Positions 16,485-25,291 are shown, counted from the first letter of the stretch. The stretch: 45,214 nucleotides of DNA from Acidobacteriota bacterium (GCA_003223135.1 QHXX01000024.1:1-45214); one strand, 5' to 3'. The notes: generated by a model not told the origin, from the letters alone. A program made the numbers and translations.

Positions 16485-16874
16485 ATGAATCGTGCGCTCA
16501 AGAGTGTGGCCGTCGTCGCGCTCGTCGGCCTTCTGGCCCTGTCGCTCGCCGCGGTTCCCGCGGCCGCGAAGGACCCGCAGAAGGGACGGTGGCTGAAGAT
16601 CCGTGTCTACGCCAAGGGATCGAGCACGCCCACGGTCCTGGTGAACCTGCCGATGAGCCTCGTGTCGGCCGCCGTGAAAATCCTGGCCAGAAGCGGGGCC
16701 GGGCACGCGACCATCGACACGTCGATCGAAGGCTCCACCGAAAGCGGGAAGACGAAATTCCGTTTCAAGGACCGCGACCTCGACGAAGTCCTGCGGGAGC
16801 TCGAATCCATGGAGCCCGGCCAGATCGTGGAGGTGCAGGAGGACGACGAACGAGTTTCGATCTGGATCGAATGA
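16485..16874 (+). CDS. Small exported protein of unknown function
   Basis: 129 residues; the ATG follows GGAGGA by 7 bases. A clear signal peptide (residues 1-29, ending VPAAAAK) leads to an exported domain with RWLKIRVYAKGSSTPTVLVN, LPMSLVSAAVKIL and a C-terminal acidic beta pair (EPGQIVEVQEDDERVSIWIE). The pattern 'KIRV...VNLPLSL' recurs in uncharacterised SHOCT-like or anti-sigma-associated proteins of several phyla, but I cannot name its function. It lies between the ccm genes and lepB, the latter having its own promoter. Confidence 0.7.
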   Translation: MNRALKSVAVVALVGLLALSLAAVPAAAKDPQKGRWLKIRVYAKGSSTPTVLVNLPMSLVSAAVKILARSGAGHATIDTSIEGSTESGKTKFRFKDRDLDEVLRELESMEPGQIVEVQEDDERVSIWIE

Positions 16875-16929
16875 AATGGAGGCGTGCCGCCCGCGGCGGC
16901 CACGGCTCCCTCGCGCCTCATCCCCTCAG

Positions 16930-16958
16930 TTGCCTGGCCCCGGCGCCCCCCTTATAAT
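16930..16958 (+). promoter_or_regulatory. Promoter of lepB
   Basis: TTGCCT (16930-16935), 17-base spacer, perfect TATAAT (16953-16958), 25 bases before the lepB ATG. Confidence 0.6.
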
Positions 16959-16983
16959 CCCTCTGTCACTGAGGGGAGGGAGG

Positions 16984-17679
16984 ATGCTGCCCGACGACGC
17001 GCCCAAGGGAATTTTCCGCGACTACTTCGAGACCATCGTCACCTGCGTCATCTTCGTCATCTTCGCCCGCACCTACGTCTTCCAGCAGTCGAAGATCCCC
17101 ACGGGCTCGATGATTCCGACCCTCCTCGTCGGCGACTACATCATGGTGAACAAGTTCGCCTTCGCGCCGCTGTCGTCCGCCCCGGCGCTGGCGCGGGCCG
17201 AGCACGCCCTCCTGCCGGTGCGCGACCTGAAGCGCGGCGACATCATCGTCTTCAAGTACCCGGAGGAGCCGGAAAAGGACTACATCAAGAGGGTCATCGG
17301 TCTACCCGGCGAGGTGCTCCAGATCCGCGACCGGCAGGTTTACATCGACGGCAAGCCTCTCGACGAAAAGTACAAGGTTCACCGCAACCCGAAGGGCCTG
17401 AACTTCGATCAAGACGACTACCCGCCGACGCGCATCCCCGAGAACTCCCTGTTCTGCATGGGCGACAACCGTGACAACAGCAAGGACAGCCGATCATGGG
17501 GATTCGTGCCGCGCGACTATGTGAAGGGACGCGCCTTCATGATCTGGTGGTCGTACGACGAGGACCGGGACGCCTGGCAGAGGACCGCGCTGGCCGACAA
17601 AGCGAGCGGCATCTGGGACAAGGTCACGCACCTGTTCACCAAGTCGCGCTGGGAGCGCAGCTTCCAGATCATCAAGTGA
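16984..17679 (+). CDS. lepB: Signal peptidase I
   Basis: 231 residues. The ATG at 16984 is chosen because it follows GAGGGGAGGGAGG and a perfect -10 element; the frame is open further upstream. An N-terminal membrane helix (about 16-33) leads to the catalytic Ser42 in IPTGSMIPTLLVGDYIMVNK and Lys102 in DYIKRVIGLPGE; box E is GDNRDNSKDSRSWGFVP. It cuts signal peptides from exported proteins at the outer face of the inner membrane. Single N-terminal helix instead of E. coli's two. Converges on the RAYT-like gene with an 8-bp overlap. Confidence 0.93.
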   Translation: MLPDDAPKGIFRDYFETIVTCVIFVIFARTYVFQQSKIPTGSMIPTLLVGDYIMVNKFAFAPLSSAPALARAEHALLPVRDLKRGDIIVFKYPEEPEKDYIKRVIGLPGEVLQIRDRQVYIDGKPLDEKYKVHRNPKGLNFDQDDYPPTRIPENSLFCMGDNRDNSKDSRSWGFVPRDYVKGRAFMIWWSYDEDRDAWQRTALADKASGIWDKVTHLFTKSRWERSFQIIK

Positions 17680-18184
17680 TCCGGCAGGAAGGGGCCGGGC
17701 GTCGCCCCGGCTCGCCCGCCGGGAGATCCACCGAAAGTGGCGTGCGTCCGTGGCCGGCCCAGGCGCGATAGCTCGACCATCGCCAGTCTCCCGGCTTGCG
17801 CGCCAGTCCCGCCATCACCGGATTCTGGTGCAGAAAGTCCGCCCTCCGCTTCACGTCGTCGGCACCGACGAGGGGCAGCGTCTGATCCGCGTCCTGCCAC
17901 ACCAGACCCAGCCGCCCGGATCGGGCGTTGACCTCCCGGGCAAACCGCGACTTGAGGCGCTGCACGGTCAGGCGGACGGAGCGCATGTCCGCCCCGGGCG
18001 CCCCGAGGATCAAACGCACACGGTCGGGAAGGACCACGTAGGCGTGGAGCCGGAAGCCGAGCCTCTGCCGCAGCCCGCCGAGCACGTGGAAGAACAAGGC
18101 CGCCCGGGAGTGGTCGGCGAACAGCGGCTCGATGCCGTAGGTCCACAGGGTGACGAGATAAGCCTGCGACGGTCGCACCTGCAT
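17672..18184 (-). CDS. REP-associated (RAYT, Y1) transposase-like protein, catalytic residues lost
   Basis: 170 residues from the ATG at 18184 with GAGAGG 11 bases upstream. The fold pattern matches Y1_Tnp/RAYT proteins: FFHVLGGLRQRLGFRLHAYVVLPD, QRLKSRFAREVN, VWQ, FLHQNPVMAGLARKPGDWRWSSY. The HUH metal motif, normally MPNHVHLLL, reads LPDRVRLIL, so both histidines are Arg (Arg55, Arg57). The segment after VWQ (DADQTLPLV) lacks the Tyr usually found there. DNA cleavage therefore looks impossible. It may be a decaying element or a domesticated DNA/RNA-binding protein. Repeats upstream (18221-18318) could be its former substrate. Confidence 0.75.
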   Translation of the reverse strand: MQVRPSQAYLVTLWTYGIEPLFADHSRAALFFHVLGGLRQRLGFRLHAYVVLPDRVRLILGAPGADMRSVRLTVQRLKSRFAREVNARSGRLGLVWQDADQTLPLVGADDVKRRADFLHQNPVMAGLARKPGDWRWSSYRAWAGHGRTPLSVDLPAGEPGRRPAPSCRIT

Positions 18185-18220
18185 GATCGTCTCATCCTCT
18201 CGTCGGCCCTCCTCCCGGGA

Positions 18221-18318
18221 CGTCGCTCGCGCTTGATCGGGCCTCCCTAGCAAATCGGATGCTCGGAGCGCAATCGAATGGCGGCGCGGGCTTCGCGCCC
18301 CTCCGTCGCTCCCGCTTG
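18221..18318. repeat. REP-like repeat pair upstream of the RAYT-like gene
   Basis: Two 15-base direct copies, CGTCGCTCGCGCTTG (18221-18235) and CGTCGCTCCCGCTTG (18304-18318), 14 of 15 identical and 83 bases apart. On the minus strand each is followed by a palindrome: GGCGCG-aagcc-CGCGCC (stem 18283-18288 / 18294-18299) after the first and TCCCGGGA after the second. A GGAG lies just before the first hairpin, as in RAYT-linked REPs. The rest of 18185-18406 holds no gene. Confidence 0.45.
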
Positions 18319-18406
18319 TCCGGCCGCGGACGAGGGCACAGGGACGGATCCTCACAGGCGGACGGGACGGGGTACGCGCGACCCCGAATGCCGTCCCGAG
18401 CAAGGC

Positions 18407-20011
18407 TCATTCGGTGTTGGGGACCGCGAAGCGCGGCAGGTCGGGGGCGGGCGCGCCGGGCGCGATGATCGAGTGCCGGCCGCGGCCGGGATCCTTCTCC
18501 GGGAAGTCTTCACGGTAGTGGGCTCCACGGCTCTCCTGGCGCTTCAGGGCCGATTCGGCGATCAGCCTCCCGACGAACATCAGATTGCGGGCTTCGACGC
18601 CGCGGCGCGACACCGCGCGGAGACCGAGCCCGCGCTCCAGCTTTAGAATGGCGTCGATCGATCGCCCCAGGCCCCGACCTTCCCGGAGCAGACCGGCACC
18701 TTCCCAGAGGACTTTCTTCAGGGATCGAATCGTCGCCTCGGCAGCGTCCCGGTCGATGGCCAGGGCCGTGCCCGCGTCCGTGAGGAGCGCCCCGCCCTCA
18801 AGCGAGGACAGAGAATCGCCCAGGACGGCGCGCCCGGCCCGCGCCCCGAAGACCAGGCCTTCCAGGAGCGAATTGCTCGCCAGGCGGTTGGCGCCGTGCA
18901 CGCCCGTGCAGGCGACCTCTCCAGCGGCGTACAGGCCGGTGATCGACGTCCGTCCCCAGAGGTCCGTCTTCACGCCGCCCATCATGTAGTGCGCGCAAGG
19001 GGCCACCGGAATGCGGTCGTCACCGATGTCCAGGCCGTAGGCCGCGCAGGTGGCGGCGATCATGGGAAAACGCCGCCGCGCCAGCTCCGGGTTGAGGTCC
19101 CGCATGCTCAGATAGACGCACGGGTGGCCGGTCCGGCGCATCTCGGCGACGATGCCGCGCGCCACGATGTCGCGCGGCGCCAGCTCGCCGCGCACATCGA
19201 ACCGCGCCATGAAGCGCTCCCCGCCGAAGTTCTCCAGGCGCCCTCCCTCTCCGCGCATCGCCTCCGACAGCAGGAAGCGCGGCGCGCCCTCGACACACAG
19301 CGCCGTCGGGTGGAACTGCACGAACTCCATGTCCATCATCTCCGCGCCCGCCCGGTACGCCATCGCCATGCCGTCCCCCGTGGCCTGCGGCGGGTTGGTC
19401 GATTCCAGGTACGCCTGCCCGGCTCCTCCGGACGCCAGGACGACCGCCCGGGCGCGCAGGATCGCAGGCCTGCCTTGCGCTTCATCCACGGCCAAAATAC
19501 CGGCGCAGCGTCCGCCTTGGAGAATCAGATCGACCGAGAAGATGTGCGGCAGGAGAGTGATGCGGGAGTCCTCGGAGGACTTCACGACGAGCGCCCGCGC
19601 GATCTCCCGTCCGGTCGAGTCTCCCTGGGCGCGCAGAATGCGTCTCTTGCTGTGCGCCGCCTCGCGCGCCAGGGCAAGGCCCGCCCCTTCGCGGTCGAAG
19701 CGCGCCCCCCAGTCGATGAGCTCCCGCGCGCGCGCTGGCCCCTCTTCCACGAGCACGCGCACCGCCCCCTCGTGGCACAGCCCGTCACCCGCCAGCAGAG
19801 TGTCCTGATAGTGCAGCGAGATCTCGTCATCGTCCGACAGCACCGCCGCCAACCCGCCCTGCGCCTTGTCCGTAGCCGAGTCGGTCGGGTCGTCCTTCGT
19901 CAGGATCGCCACGCGCCCGCCGCCCCGGCCAATCTCGATGGCGGCGCGCAGGCCGGCGATGCCGCTGCCGACCACGACAGCGTCGAAACTCGAATCACGC
20001 GTGTCGCCCAT
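18407..20011 (-). CDS. nadB: L-aspartate oxidase
   Basis: 534 residues, the family's normal length. FAD-binding AVVVGSGIAGLRAAIEIG at the N-terminus, SATDKAQGGLAAVL, VLASGGAGQAYLESTNPP, EFVQFHPTALC, APRDIVARGI, HYMMGGVKTDLWG and HGANRLASNSLLEGLVFG all fit NadB of the succinate dehydrogenase/fumarate reductase flavoprotein family. It oxidises L-aspartate to iminoaspartate, the first step of de novo NAD synthesis, in the cytoplasm. nadA and nadC are not in the window. It diverges from the PATAN gene, sharing a 104-bp control region. The C-terminal helical domain is complete. Confidence 0.93.
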   Translation of the reverse strand: MGDTRDSSFDAVVVGSGIAGLRAAIEIGRGGGRVAILTKDDPTDSATDKAQGGLAAVLSDDDEISLHYQDTLLAGDGLCHEGAVRVLVEEGPARARELIDWGARFDREGAGLALAREAAHSKRRILRAQGDSTGREIARALVVKSSEDSRITLLPHIFSVDLILQGGRCAGILAVDEAQGRPAILRARAVVLASGGAGQAYLESTNPPQATGDGMAMAYRAGAEMMDMEFVQFHPTALCVEGAPRFLLSEAMRGEGGRLENFGGERFMARFDVRGELAPRDIVARGIVAEMRRTGHPCVYLSMRDLNPELARRRFPMIAATCAAYGLDIGDDRIPVAPCAHYMMGGVKTDLWGRTSITGLYAAGEVACTGVHGANRLASNSLLEGLVFGARAGRAVLGDSLSSLEGGALLTDAGTALAIDRDAAEATIRSLKKVLWEGAGLLREGRGLGRSIDAILKLERGLGLRAVSRRGVEARNLMFVGRLIAESALKRQESRGAHYREDFPEKDPGRGRHSIIAPGAPAPDLPRFAVPNTE

Positions 20012-20043
20012 AGGCGCCGGAGTTTAGACCGATTCGCGCTGTG

Positions 20044-20072
20044 TTGACAGGGCCCCGGGGCGACCCGATAAT
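20044..20072 (+). promoter_or_regulatory. Consensus sigma70-type promoter of the PATAN/TPR cluster
   Basis: TTGACA (20044-20049, perfect), 17-base spacer, GATAAT (20067-20072). The ATG at 20071 lies within the -10 box, so it cannot be the start on this transcript; the next in-frame ATG, 20116, with AGGA 6 bases upstream, is preferred. Confidence 0.6.
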
Positions 20073-20115
20073 GAGTCGCGTCGCCCGAAAGGCGCGGAGA
20101 TCCGCAGGATCCAAC

Positions 20116-22047
20116 ATGCACGACCTTCCACCCCAGGGATCGATCGACGACATTTTCACGCCCCGCCTGGTGGCCGGCCTGCATCTGCGCGAGTTCGAGG
20201 GAATGCTGCGCCTGACGCTCCCCGACGCCATCAAAGTCCTCTATTTCAAGAAAGGGGAGATCGCCTCGGCCGCCAGCAACGCGGAGCCGGACCGGCTGGC
20301 AAATATCCTGATGCACGAGGGGCGGCTCACGGCCGAACAGCTCGACCTGGCGCGGGCGCGCCTGCAGGCGGGAGCGTCGCTCGGGAAGGTCCTCATTGAG
20401 ATGGGATTCCTGACGCCCACCGAGCTCCTGCAGGGGGCCCGCCAGCAGGTGCGCATCATCATGGCCTCGTGCTTCGCGGCGACCTCTGGCAACTACGAGC
20501 TGGTTCCCGGCCCGCTTCCCGCGGAGGTCACCTCGTTGGGCCTCAACACGAGGCGGCTCCTCTTCGACTGCCTGATGGAAGCCGGCGATCGGGCCGCGAT
20601 CGTACGCCAGGTCGGCTCGATGGAGGCGGTGTACCGGCCGACGGGCCAGTTGAATTTCACCCTGGCATCGCTGAAGCTCGAACTCGAGACGGACCGGGTC
20701 GGCCGGCTCCTGAACGGGAGCGCCAGCCTGCGCGATATCAGCGGCCGGACGTCCCTCGACGATCTCACCGTCAGCAAGATCGTGCTGGCCCTCGATCTCC
20801 TCGGGGCGGCGGAGAGGGTGCCGCCGCAGGAGGGAGTGGAGGCCCCGGCCGCCCGGCGCGGCCGCACGATCCCGATCGTGACCGAGGCGCAGGAGGAGCG
20901 GACCGAGCCCGCCCTCGCGGAGATCTTCGTCGACTCCGGGGGCGCCGGGATCGCCGCAGGGAACACCTCGGCGCAGGCTCCCGCCGCGATCGCCGCGGCG
21001 ATCCAGGAGGAGATTCCCGGCGCCGCCCCGTCGGCCGCGATCGCGGCGACCGAGCCCTTCGAAATGACCCCGCTCCCGGTCGCGCCGTCCGAACCGGCCG
21101 CCGACGAGCCGCCCCCGATCCCGCAGGACGAGCTGCCGGCTTTTGCGCAGACAGCCGGCGAGCCCCTCGGGGGGCCGGAGACCGCGCCGGGCGCCGGCAA
21201 CGAGCCTCAGTGGCAGATCGATCCCGTGACGGGCGAACGGGTCCACGTCGGGCCGATCGAGCTGACCTTCGACGGCCGGATCGCCCCGGGGAGCGGCGAG
21301 TCGAGGAACTTCATGTGGATCCTGCTGGCCACGGGGGCGGTCACCCTCGTCGTGGCCGGCGCCCTCGGGTATGTGATCCTGCGCCGCGTCCCCGGCGCTC
21401 CCTCCGCCAGGCCGAGTGTCGCATCGACGGGGGTGACCGAGACGATTCCCCGGTCCGTGACCGTCGCCGAGCCCCCATCCGGGAGCCCTGCGGCGACCGC
21501 TCCCGGCGGAGCCGTCCCCTTGCCCGGAACGCCGTCGAGCACACCCGCCCTTGAGGGGGAGACGCAGGCGGACAGGCCCGCCCCTCGGGCCGCCCCTCCG
21601 GAGACGCAGGCGGTCGTACGGGCGACGCCGCCTACGCTTGCGCCGGCCCGTGCCCCGGAGACCTCGCCCGCGGTCAACGCGGGCGGTCCCGGTGCCGACC
21701 GGCGCTTCGGCGCCGCGCTCGAGCGCCTCGACCGGGGCGACGCGGCCGGCGCCGCCCGGCTGTTCGAGGAATGGCTCGTCTCAGGCAGTCCCCGCCGTTT
21801 TTCGCTTCAGCTCATGATCGCCTGCCAGGAGGACACCGTGAAGGGCGCGCGGTCACGCGCCGGCGCCGGCGACTCACTGTTCATTCTTCCCTATGATCTG
21901 AAGGGACGGCCCTGCTACCGCATCTGCTGGGGTGTTTACGACGATTCCAACTCGGCGCGGGACGCCATTCGTGGGGTTCCCCCGGCCCTGACCGGGAACA
22001 CCGTGCCTCTCGTCGTGCCGCTGTCGCGGCTGCGAACGTCCGGTTAG
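20116..22047 (+). CDS. DUF4388/PATAN protein with membrane helix and SPOR-like C-terminus
   Basis: 643 residues. N-terminal PATAN domain (about 14-135: GLHLREFEGMLRLTLPD, VLYFKKGEIASAASN, GKVLIEMGFLTPTELLQGAR) is followed by a helical module with SLRDISGRTSLDDLTVSKI (about 175-232). Then come a long Ala/Pro/Glu-rich linker, one membrane helix (398-422), a second Pro-rich linker and a C-terminal domain (about 570-643) with LFILPYDLKGRPCYRICWGV, which resembles an SPOR/peptidoglycan-binding repeat. PATAN is a signalling domain of unknown ligand, found with gliding and two-component systems. The layout suggests a cytoplasmic sensor half joined to a periplasmic cell-wall-binding half. Next gene starts 1 base after the stop. 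Confidence 0.75.
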   Translation: MHDLPPQGSIDDIFTPRLVAGLHLREFEGMLRLTLPDAIKVLYFKKGEIASAASNAEPDRLANILMHEGRLTAEQLDLARARLQAGASLGKVLIEMGFLTPTELLQGARQQVRIIMASCFAATSGNYELVPGPLPAEVTSLGLNTRRLLFDCLMEAGDRAAIVRQVGSMEAVYRPTGQLNFTLASLKLELETDRVGRLLNGSASLRDISGRTSLDDLTVSKIVLALDLLGAAERVPPQEGVEAPAARRGRTIPIVTEAQEERTEPALAEIFVDSGGAGIAAGNTSAQAPAAIAAAIQEEIPGAAPSAAIAATEPFEMTPLPVAPSEPAADEPPPIPQDELPAFAQTAGEPLGGPETAPGAGNEPQWQIDPVTGERVHVGPIELTFDGRIAPGSGESRNFMWILLATGAVTLVVAGALGYVILRRVPGAPSARPSVASTGVTETIPRSVTVAEPPSGSPAATAPGGAVPLPGTPSSTPALEGETQADRPAPRAAPPETQAVVRATPPTLAPARAPETSPAVNAGGPGADRRFGAALERLDRGDAAGAARLFEEWLVSGSPRRFSLQLMIACQEDTVKGARSRAGAGDSLFILPYDLKGRPCYRICWGVYDDSNSARDAIRGVPPALTGNTVPLVVPLSRLRTSG

Positions 22048-22048
22048 A

Positions 22049-23470
22049 GTGCGCGTGGCCGCGACCCGAACGGTGACCCTGGTCCGCGCGTCGATGGCCC
22101 TGTGCCTGGCGTGCCTGAATTCTCCCGCGCGCGCCGACATCGTCCATCTCAAGAACGGCGGGACCATCACGGCCGACACCTGGGAGGTGAGCGGCGATCA
22201 TCTGGTCATCCGCCAGGGGAGCGGGAGGATCACCGTGCCGCGGTCGGAGGTCGTTCGCATCGAGCCCTCCCCGCAGGTCTCGCCGACACCGGGCGGCGCT
22301 CCCGCCGCCGGTCAGGACGGTGGGAGCACGGACGCCTCCTCTCCGACGGTGGGAGCCCCCGGGCCGTCCGAGGATCGAATCCTGCGCGCCGTCGACGATT
22401 TGAAGCGCCGAATCAATGGTGACTCCCTGGCCCGACCCGAGAACACGCGGCGTCTGGTGGCGCTCCTCGACCAGCTCGGGACGCGGGCGCTCAAGAGCCG
22501 CGACTACGACTCTGCCCTGGCCCGGTTCCGGGAGGCGCTGGGATACGATCCGCGCGACGCCCGGGCGCAGTTCGGCCTGGCCGCGGCCTATCTGCGCACG
22601 GACCAGGACGTCTTCGCCCGCTCGACGCTGGAACGGGCGCTCGTCGACCACCCGGAAGATCCCGACCTGCATGCGTTGCTCGGCGACGTGTACTACGGAC
22701 AGGAGCGCACCTCTGAGGCGCTCGCCGAATGGAAGAGGGCCTACGAGCTGAAGCCGAACGACGTCCTCAAGTCGAAGATCGACAAGCTGGTCCGCGAGCG
22801 TTCGATCGACGGATCCTACCGGCAGTCCGAGGCGGCCCACTTCACGCTCAAGTACGATGGCGAACGCGCCGGCCCGGACCTCGGAGGGCAGATCGTCGAT
22901 TTCCTCGAGAGCCAGTTCAAAGCGCTCGAGACGCGCTTCGATCACTATCCTCTGCAGCCGATCGTCGTCATCCTCTACCCGCAGCGGCAGTTTTATGAGG
23001 CGACCCGGGCCGATCCCGACGTCGCCGGCCTGTTCGACGGCAAGATCCGCGTGCCGATCGGCGGCCTGCAGCAGCTCAACGCCGAGGCCCGGCACGTCCT
23101 TCTGCACGAGCTGGCGCACGCCTTCATCGCCGGCAAGAGCCACGGCACGGCGCCCCGCTGGCTGCACGAGGGGCTGGCGCAGGACATCGAGGGGAAGACC
23201 ACCTCGACCATGACCGGCGTGGCGCTCGCAAAGGCGTACCAGACCTCCGAGAGCAAGGAGGAGTGGGGCGACACGTTCACCTACGCTTCCGCGCTGTCGT
23301 TCGTCGAGTACCTCGAGGAGCGGCTCGGCTTCCCGGTCCTCATGGACGTCCTCGCGGCCATGGCGCGGGGGGTCCCGACCGAGGAGGCCTTCGAGCAGCT
23401 CACGCGCTACCCGCTCAAGGAGCTGCGCCAGGCCTGGGGCGAGGCCCTGGTCCGGAAATACTTGCAATAA
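22049..23470 (+). CDS. Exported TPR metallopeptidase (peptidase MA-like)
   Basis: 473 residues from a GTG next to the preceding stop. Signal peptide (about 1-28), then a small beta domain (IVHLKNGGTITADTWEV, GRITVPRSEVVRIE), three TPR units (about 145-240: DYDSALARFREALGYDPRDA, RSTLERALVDHPEDPDLHAL) and a gluzincin domain with HVLLHELAHAFIAG (HELAH at 353-357) and the third ligand in WLHEGLAQDIEG. Zn-binding residues are all there, so it is probably an active periplasmic or outer-membrane peptidase, substrate unknown. Translationally linked with the PATAN-SPOR-like protein, suggesting a joint envelope function. Confidence 0.8.
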   Translation: MRVAATRTVTLVRASMALCLACLNSPARADIVHLKNGGTITADTWEVSGDHLVIRQGSGRITVPRSEVVRIEPSPQVSPTPGGAPAAGQDGGSTDASSPTVGAPGPSEDRILRAVDDLKRRINGDSLARPENTRRLVALLDQLGTRALKSRDYDSALARFREALGYDPRDARAQFGLAAAYLRTDQDVFARSTLERALVDHPEDPDLHALLGDVYYGQERTSEALAEWKRAYELKPNDVLKSKIDKLVRERSIDGSYRQSEAAHFTLKYDGERAGPDLGGQIVDFLESQFKALETRFDHYPLQPIVVILYPQRQFYEATRADPDVAGLFDGKIRVPIGGLQQLNAEARHVLLHELAHAFIAGKSHGTAPRWLHEGLAQDIEGKTTSTMTGVALAKAYQTSESKEEWGDTFTYASALSFVEYLEERLGFPVLMDVLAAMARGVPTEEAFEQLTRYPLKELRQAWGEALVRKYLQ

Positions 23471-23558
23471 TCCTTCGCGAGCCACAAGTTATGCACGGAC
23501 CGGTGCGTGCCGGGCGGAAGTCCGCTCCCGGGACGGCCCGGGTGGGAAAGGTGTCCGG

Positions 23559-25277
23559 ATGAACGGCACTCTCGCGCACAGGGCGGCCGGCGATGTTCTG
23601 GCCGAAATTCAGAGGCGCCAGGCCTCGGGCATCTTGAGGCTGCAGAAGGACGCGACGACCCGGCAGATATTCATCGACGCCGGCGTCATGATCCGCTTCG
23701 CGGTCAGCACGCTCCCCAACGAGAGCATCACCGCACTGTTCCGGGACAAGGGAGGCGTGACCGAGGAGCAGGTGCGCCAGGCGACGACGACGAAGCAGCC
23801 GCAGGAACTTCTCGGCACGACACTCGTGCGCCTGGGCTCCCTGTCACGAGAGACGCTCGCCGACCTCACGCGCGAGCACATTCATCGCGTCGTGGTCGGC
23901 GCCCTGGCGATGCGCGACGGCGCCTACGAGTTCCAGGCCGGAGCGCTGCCCTTTCGCGAGCAGCTCGACGGCGGCCTGGAGGTTCCCGAGATTCTTCTGG
24001 AATGGGCCCGCGCTCTCCCCGACATCGATTCGATAAGGAAGCGCTTCGGATCCCTCGAGGCGCGCGTCACCATGTCGCCCCGCCCGCCGGAGGGCTACCA
24101 CAAGGTCCCGCTGAACCCTGCGGAGGGGTACATCATGTCGCGCGTCGACGGCCGGACGAGCGTCGGCGAAATCTGCATGGTGAGCCCGATGGGCGAGGAG
24201 ACCACCCTGCGCGCCCTCTTCGGTCTCGCCCTCGCGGGAATTCTCGAAATGCCTCATGACACCGCCACGGACCCGGTCCGACCCACAGCACCGGCGGCCC
24301 GCGCGGCACCGGTCCGCCCGGCCCCGGACGCCCGGCGGAGTCCACCCGACACCCACGAGACGCTGGCGCGGCCCGCGCCGGTCCCGCCCGCGGTCGCCCC
24401 CTCGCGCGTGCCGGCGAACGGGGGCGCGACGGCCCCCGCGTCCCAGGCAGGGGCGACGCCGGCACCCCGCGTGAAGCCCGCCGCACAGACAGGAGCGACG
24501 GCGCACCCGGTGAGGCGCGCGGGGCCGCCCGCGGCCAAGCGCCGGGTGACGTCGATCACCGAAAGGGTGCGGCCGTCCACTACTCCCGACCTCGAGGCGG
24601 AAATGTTGCGGCGCTTCGAGCAGATGCGCGAGCAGGACCTCTACCAGGTGCTGGGGGTCCTGTCCACGGCCACGGGGAACGACATCCGCCACGCCTATTA
24701 TGGCCTTGCCAAGAAGTTCCATCCCGACAAGTTCACGCGTGAAGATTTGAAGGCCAAGGCGGAGAAGGTCTTCGCCCACATCACCGAGGCCTATTCGACC
24801 CTCACCAACACCGAGGGGCGCCGCAAGTACGACGAGGACCAGGCGCTCCGCAAGAGCGGGCACTCGCAGGAGAAGAAAGTCGACAGCGGCGACATGGCGC
24901 GCATGAACTTCAGGCACGGCAAGGACATGTTCGACAAGGGCAAATTCGGCGAGGCCATCTCCTTCCTGCAGAACGCCTGCGACCAGGACCCCTCGAAAGC
25001 GGAGCACTTTCATTACCTGGCGATGGCCCAGAGCAGGAACCCGCGATGGAAGAGGGACGCCGAAGAGAACTTCCTCAGAGCCCTCGAGCACGATCCGACC
25101 AACGCCGAGATCTACGCCCACCTCGGATCGCTCTACGCGAAGGGCGGCCTGCACTCCAAGGCCCGCGACATGTTCAAGAAGGCGCTGCAGTGGGACTCCG
25201 CCAACGAAGAGGCGCAGGTAGGGTTGGCTCAGGGAGACGGCGGCAGGAAAGGCATTCTCGGCATGTTCAAGAAGTAG
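23559..25277 (+). CDS. DUF4388/PATAN - J domain - TPR protein
   Basis: 572 residues, no signal peptide or membrane helix. PATAN-type N-terminus (about 5-150: EIQRRQASGILRLQKDATTR, IFIDAGVMIRFAVSTL, GTTLVRLGSLSRETLADL) leads to a winged-helix-like module (GYIMSRVDGRTSVGEICMV, about 187-230), a Pro/Ala linker, a J domain (about 358-425) with intact HPD in KKFHPDKF and ITEAYSTLTNTEGRRKYDED, and TPR repeats (about 447-563). The HPD motif implies Hsp70 (DnaK) stimulation; the TPRs would hold a client. I know J-TPR proteins in Myxococcota/Acidobacteriota; their role is not established. Ribosome site GGAAAGG lies 7-8 bases before the ATG. Confidence 0.8.
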   Translation: MNGTLAHRAAGDVLAEIQRRQASGILRLQKDATTRQIFIDAGVMIRFAVSTLPNESITALFRDKGGVTEEQVRQATTTKQPQELLGTTLVRLGSLSRETLADLTREHIHRVVVGALAMRDGAYEFQAGALPFREQLDGGLEVPEILLEWARALPDIDSIRKRFGSLEARVTMSPRPPEGYHKVPLNPAEGYIMSRVDGRTSVGEICMVSPMGEETTLRALFGLALAGILEMPHDTATDPVRPTAPAARAAPVRPAPDARRSPPDTHETLARPAPVPPAVAPSRVPANGGATAPASQAGATPAPRVKPAAQTGATAHPVRRAGPPAAKRRVTSITERVRPSTTPDLEAEMLRRFEQMREQDLYQVLGVLSTATGNDIRHAYYGLAKKFHPDKFTREDLKAKAEKVFAHITEAYSTLTNTEGRRKYDEDQALRKSGHSQEKKVDSGDMARMNFRHGKDMFDKGKFGEAISFLQNACDQDPSKAEHFHYLAMAQSRNPRWKRDAEENFLRALEHDPTNAEIYAHLGSLYAKGGLHSKARDMFKKALQWDSANEEAQVGLAQGDGGRKGILGMFKK

Positions 25278-25291
25278 GGCTCAATCCCGCG

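Noticed and set aside
16876..16983. N-terminal extension of signal peptidase I
   Set aside because: It covers the TATAAT box and lacks a ribosome site; ATG 16984 follows a strong one.
20041..20115. Earlier starts (GTG 20041, ATG 20071) for the PATAN-SPOR-like protein
   Set aside because: They fall in or before the -35/-10 boxes of a near-consensus promoter; ATG 20116 has a ribosome site and leaves the domain whole.
19900..21246. Minus-strand frame running from nadB into the PATAN gene region
   Set aside because: Low-complexity Arg/Gly/Asp translation, overlapping two well-supported genes and a promoter.
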